Source: Aestuariivirgaceae bacterium
Lineage (GTDB): Bacteria > Pseudomonadota > Alphaproteobacteria > Rhizobiales > Aestuariivirgaceae
Length of the DNA stretch: 42,091 bases
NCBI GenBank assembly: GCA_028282065.1
Contig: JANQIR010000049.1
Span: forward strand, 1 to 42,091
Direction: 5' to 3'
Shown: positions 40,324 to 42,091 of the stretch, piece by piece
How positions within the stretch are numbered: position 1 is the stretch's first letter
Layout: every line of letters begins with the position of its first letter
Made by a program: the position numbers and the translations under genes
Notes under the pieces: model-generated
The model's input: the letters and a program-made list of their open reading frames with translations, nothing else
What the model was told of the DNA's origin: nothing
The model's database searches: none

Positions 40324-41968
40324 CAGCAGCGCCCGACCGTCCCCTGATCGGCACTATTGCGTTTGGCCGGAAGGTAAACCACACACGCTCGCGCCATGTA
40401 AGCACTCTGTCTTCGACAATCTTGTTTTATCGGCCGAGCTGTTTCCCGAACGGCCAGCCGTGATCTATTACGGACGGCCGCTGACATACCGCACTCTCCT
40501 TGAGCAGGTCCGCCACGTGGCGGGATATCTGCACCACATCGCGGGTATCGCACCCGATGATCGCGTCGCGGTCTACATGCAGAACGCACCGCAATTTATA
40601 ATCGCATATTATGCCATTCTGGCGGCCAACGCCGTGATTGTACCCATAAATCCGATGTGTCGCCGCTCCGAACTCCAACATATGGTGCAGGATTCAGGCG
40701 CCCGGGCTATTGTATTCGGCGAAGAACTCGGCGGAGAGGTCGCGGCCGTCTGGCGAGACTGTGGCCGGCCGGCGCTGATCTCGGCACGTTACAGGGACTA
40801 CATCGATCCACAGACCAGCCTTGCTGTTCCGCAAGACGTTGACACACACGTGCAGTTGCACATGGGCGAGCCCTGGAACGATGTCCTGTCAGCAGGACAT
40901 TGCCCGCCCCAACACCATCGCAAGCCAGAAGACTGGTGCATCATCCCCTACAGCTCCGGCACGACCGGCCATCCGAAAGGCTGCCTGCATACGCATGCCA
41001 GCGTGAATGCCGTCATCCAGGCCTATCCCGACTGGATCGCCATGAAACAGGGTTCAAGAGTTTTGGCCACGCTGCCCTATTGCCACGTCACGGGAATGCA
41101 GCATTCGATGAATGTGCCGATCTACACCGGCTCTACCATTTATCTCACGACACGGTGGAACGCTCACACTGCCGCACAACTGATTGAACAGGAAAAGATC
41201 CAGCACTGGCGTTCGATCACCACGATGATGATCGACTTTCTCGCATTGCCCGAGATACATGACGTTGACCTGTCATCGCTGCAGGGGATCGGCGGCGGCG
41301 GCGCGCAAATGCCGAAGGCCGTGGCACAGAAAATGACAGAGCTGATCGGCCTTGAGTATATTGGAGCCTACGGCCTGACAGAAACCATGGCGCCAACACA
41401 TATCAATCCTCTTCCCGCGCCAAAGAAACAGTGTCTTGGCATTCCGATTTTCGATGTAGATTCCCGTATCATCGATCCACAGACATTGTTGGAACTTGGC
41501 CCAAATCAACCCGGTGAAATCGTTACGCACGCACCTCAGGTCTTCCAGGAGTATTGGCAGCAGCCCGAAGCCACCAAAGCTGCATTTCTGGAGATTGACG
41601 GTAAGCGGTTTTTCCGGACCGGCGATATCGGCTGCATGGATGACGAAGGGTATTTCTTCTTTGTCGACCGGCTAAAGCGAATGGTCAATGTCGCGGGACT
41701 CAAAGTCTGGCCGGCAGAGGTCGAAGCCATTCTGCACGCCCATCAAGACATTAGCGAGGCCTGTATCGTGAGTGATCCTGACCCGCGCACCGGTGAATCC
41801 GTGCGAGCGGTCATCGTGCTGAAGGACGGCTGCGCAAAGCCGTCGACTGACGATCTGACGAAGTGGTGCCGGGCGAATATGGCAGCCTACAAAGTTCCGC
41901 AACGGTTTGAATTTCGCCAGGCATTGCCGAGATCGGGAACCGGAAAGGTCCTGTGGAAGGAATTGTGA
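40316..41968 (+). CDS. AMP-binding acyl-CoA ligase
   Basis: 550 residues from ATG 40316, which lies inside the sulfatase gene by 8 nt. The adenylation motifs are complete: P-loop PYSSGTTGHPKGCLHTH, GAYGLTETMAPTH, FRTGDIGCMDDEGYFFFVDRLKRMVNVAGLKVWPAEVEA and the C-terminal catalytic lysine in RSGTGKVLWKEL. These enzymes join a carboxylic acid to CoA through an acyl-AMP; the length and lack of a carrier domain fit fatty- or aryl-acid ligases. Overlap with the sulfatase suggests that desulfation releases, or prepares, the acid that is then activated, but the compound is unknown. Confidence 0.94.
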   Translation: MDDSSARPSPDRHYCVWPEGKPHTLAPCKHSVFDNLVLSAELFPERPAVIYYGRPLTYRTLLEQVRHVAGYLHHIAGIAPDDRVAVYMQNAPQFIIAYYAILAANAVIVPINPMCRRSELQHMVQDSGARAIVFGEELGGEVAAVWRDCGRPALISARYRDYIDPQTSLAVPQDVDTHVQLHMGEPWNDVLSAGHCPPQHHRKPEDWCIIPYSSGTTGHPKGCLHTHASVNAVIQAYPDWIAMKQGSRVLATLPYCHVTGMQHSMNVPIYTGSTIYLTTRWNAHTAAQLIEQEKIQHWRSITTMMIDFLALPEIHDVDLSSLQGIGGGGAQMPKAVAQKMTELIGLEYIGAYGLTETMAPTHINPLPAPKKQCLGIPIFDVDSRIIDPQTLLELGPNQPGEIVTHAPQVFQEYWQQPEATKAAFLEIDGKRFFRTGDIGCMDDEGYFFFVDRLKRMVNVAGLKVWPAEVEAILHAHQDISEACIVSDPDPRTGESVRAVIVLKDGCAKPSTDDLTKWCRANMAAYKVPQRFEFRQALPRSGTGKVLWKEL

Positions 41969-41994
41969 CAACTCTGCGGATCCATCTGCAACTG

Positions 41995-42009
41995 GTTGTG
42001 AACCACAAC
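41995..42009. other. Short palindrome after the ligase gene
   Basis: GTTGTG, AAC, CACAAC: a perfect 6-bp inverted repeat 27 nt after the ligase stop. The remaining DNA to the window end shows no supported gene. Confidence 0.3.
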
Positions 42010-42091
42010 ACACGTCAAGCGCACAAGACCGCGACCGCGGCCCGGGCTTTTGCCCACCCCCGCGGAGCAAGCGAACGAAGTGAGCTTTGCG

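Noticed and set aside
41672-42070. Minus-strand frame at the window end
   Set aside because: It overlaps the C-terminal part of the acyl-CoA ligase, whose catalytic lysine region is intact, and its product has no recognisable pattern.
1-42091. CRISPR arrays, tRNA or rRNA genes, insertion sequences and prophage genes
   Set aside because: I looked for regularly spaced repeats, cloverleaf and T-loop patterns, transposase or integrase motifs and phage structural genes and found none that hold up.

Overview
The window reads as chromosomal DNA of an alphaproteobacterium, most likely of the order Hyphomicrobiales (Rhizobiales). The evidence is the set of families and neighbours: DUF1194, yidD beside an IscU/NifU-like gene and folE-hisI-patatin, Omp25-type barrels, a PAS_5-PilZ-BTLCP group, DUF3126, gamma carbonic anhydrase and cysE. 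I see no rRNA, tRNA, CRISPR array, insertion sequence or phage gene. The species cannot be named from the sequence alone; the amine-catabolism and sulfatase genes would suit a marine or otherwise substrate-rich habitat, but that is inference.

Layout. 1-4.6 kb: a partial secreted DUF1194 protein, a membrane protein, thrS and an EamA transporter. 4.8-7.5 kb: a cell-envelope cluster with a one-helix protein, two very small secreted peptides and two outer-membrane barrels; two of these genes share a 22-bp upstream element shaped like a CtrA box. 7.5-10.8 kb: yidD and an Fe-S scaffold gene diverge from folE-hisI-patatin. 10.8-18.4 kb: a small His/Tyr/Arg-rich secreted protein, a CBS pair, rhomboid protease, PAS_5, tandem PilZ, LapG-like cysteine protease, gamma carbonic anhydrase, small membrane and orphan proteins, a 2OG-Fe(II) oxygenase-like protein and DUF3126. 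18.6-24.7 kb: cysE, two alpha/beta hydrolases, an NDUFS6-like zinc protein, an SDR-YcaQ pair and a methyltransferase.

24.7-34.2 kb is a coherent amine locus. A DeoR-type regulator diverges from a five-gene operon: OpuAC-type binding protein, ProV-type ATPase, a permease made of two fused ProW-type halves, a choline-kinase-like phosphotransferase, and an FAD/folate-dependent demethylase of the dimethylglycine/sarcosine dehydrogenase type. The last three genes overlap or nearly touch. A second choline-kinase-like gene converges on the operon end. The likely logic is uptake of a methylated amine, phosphorylation, oxidative N-demethylation into the folate pool, and sensing of a phosphorylated intermediate by the DeoR protein. 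The intergenic region between regulator and operon carries five TGTGG boxes.

35.4-37.1 kb holds the most unusual item: three overlapping genes encoding a complete ECF-type sigma factor, a hybrid protein in which an anti-sigma zinc finger (ZAS) replaces sigma region 2 in front of a sigma region 4, and a stand-alone ZAS protein. The window ends with an AI-2E family membrane protein and an overlapping sulfatase/acyl-CoA ligase pair. Two long gene-poor stretches (34172-34797 and 37067-37770) contain inverted repeats but no convincing gene.
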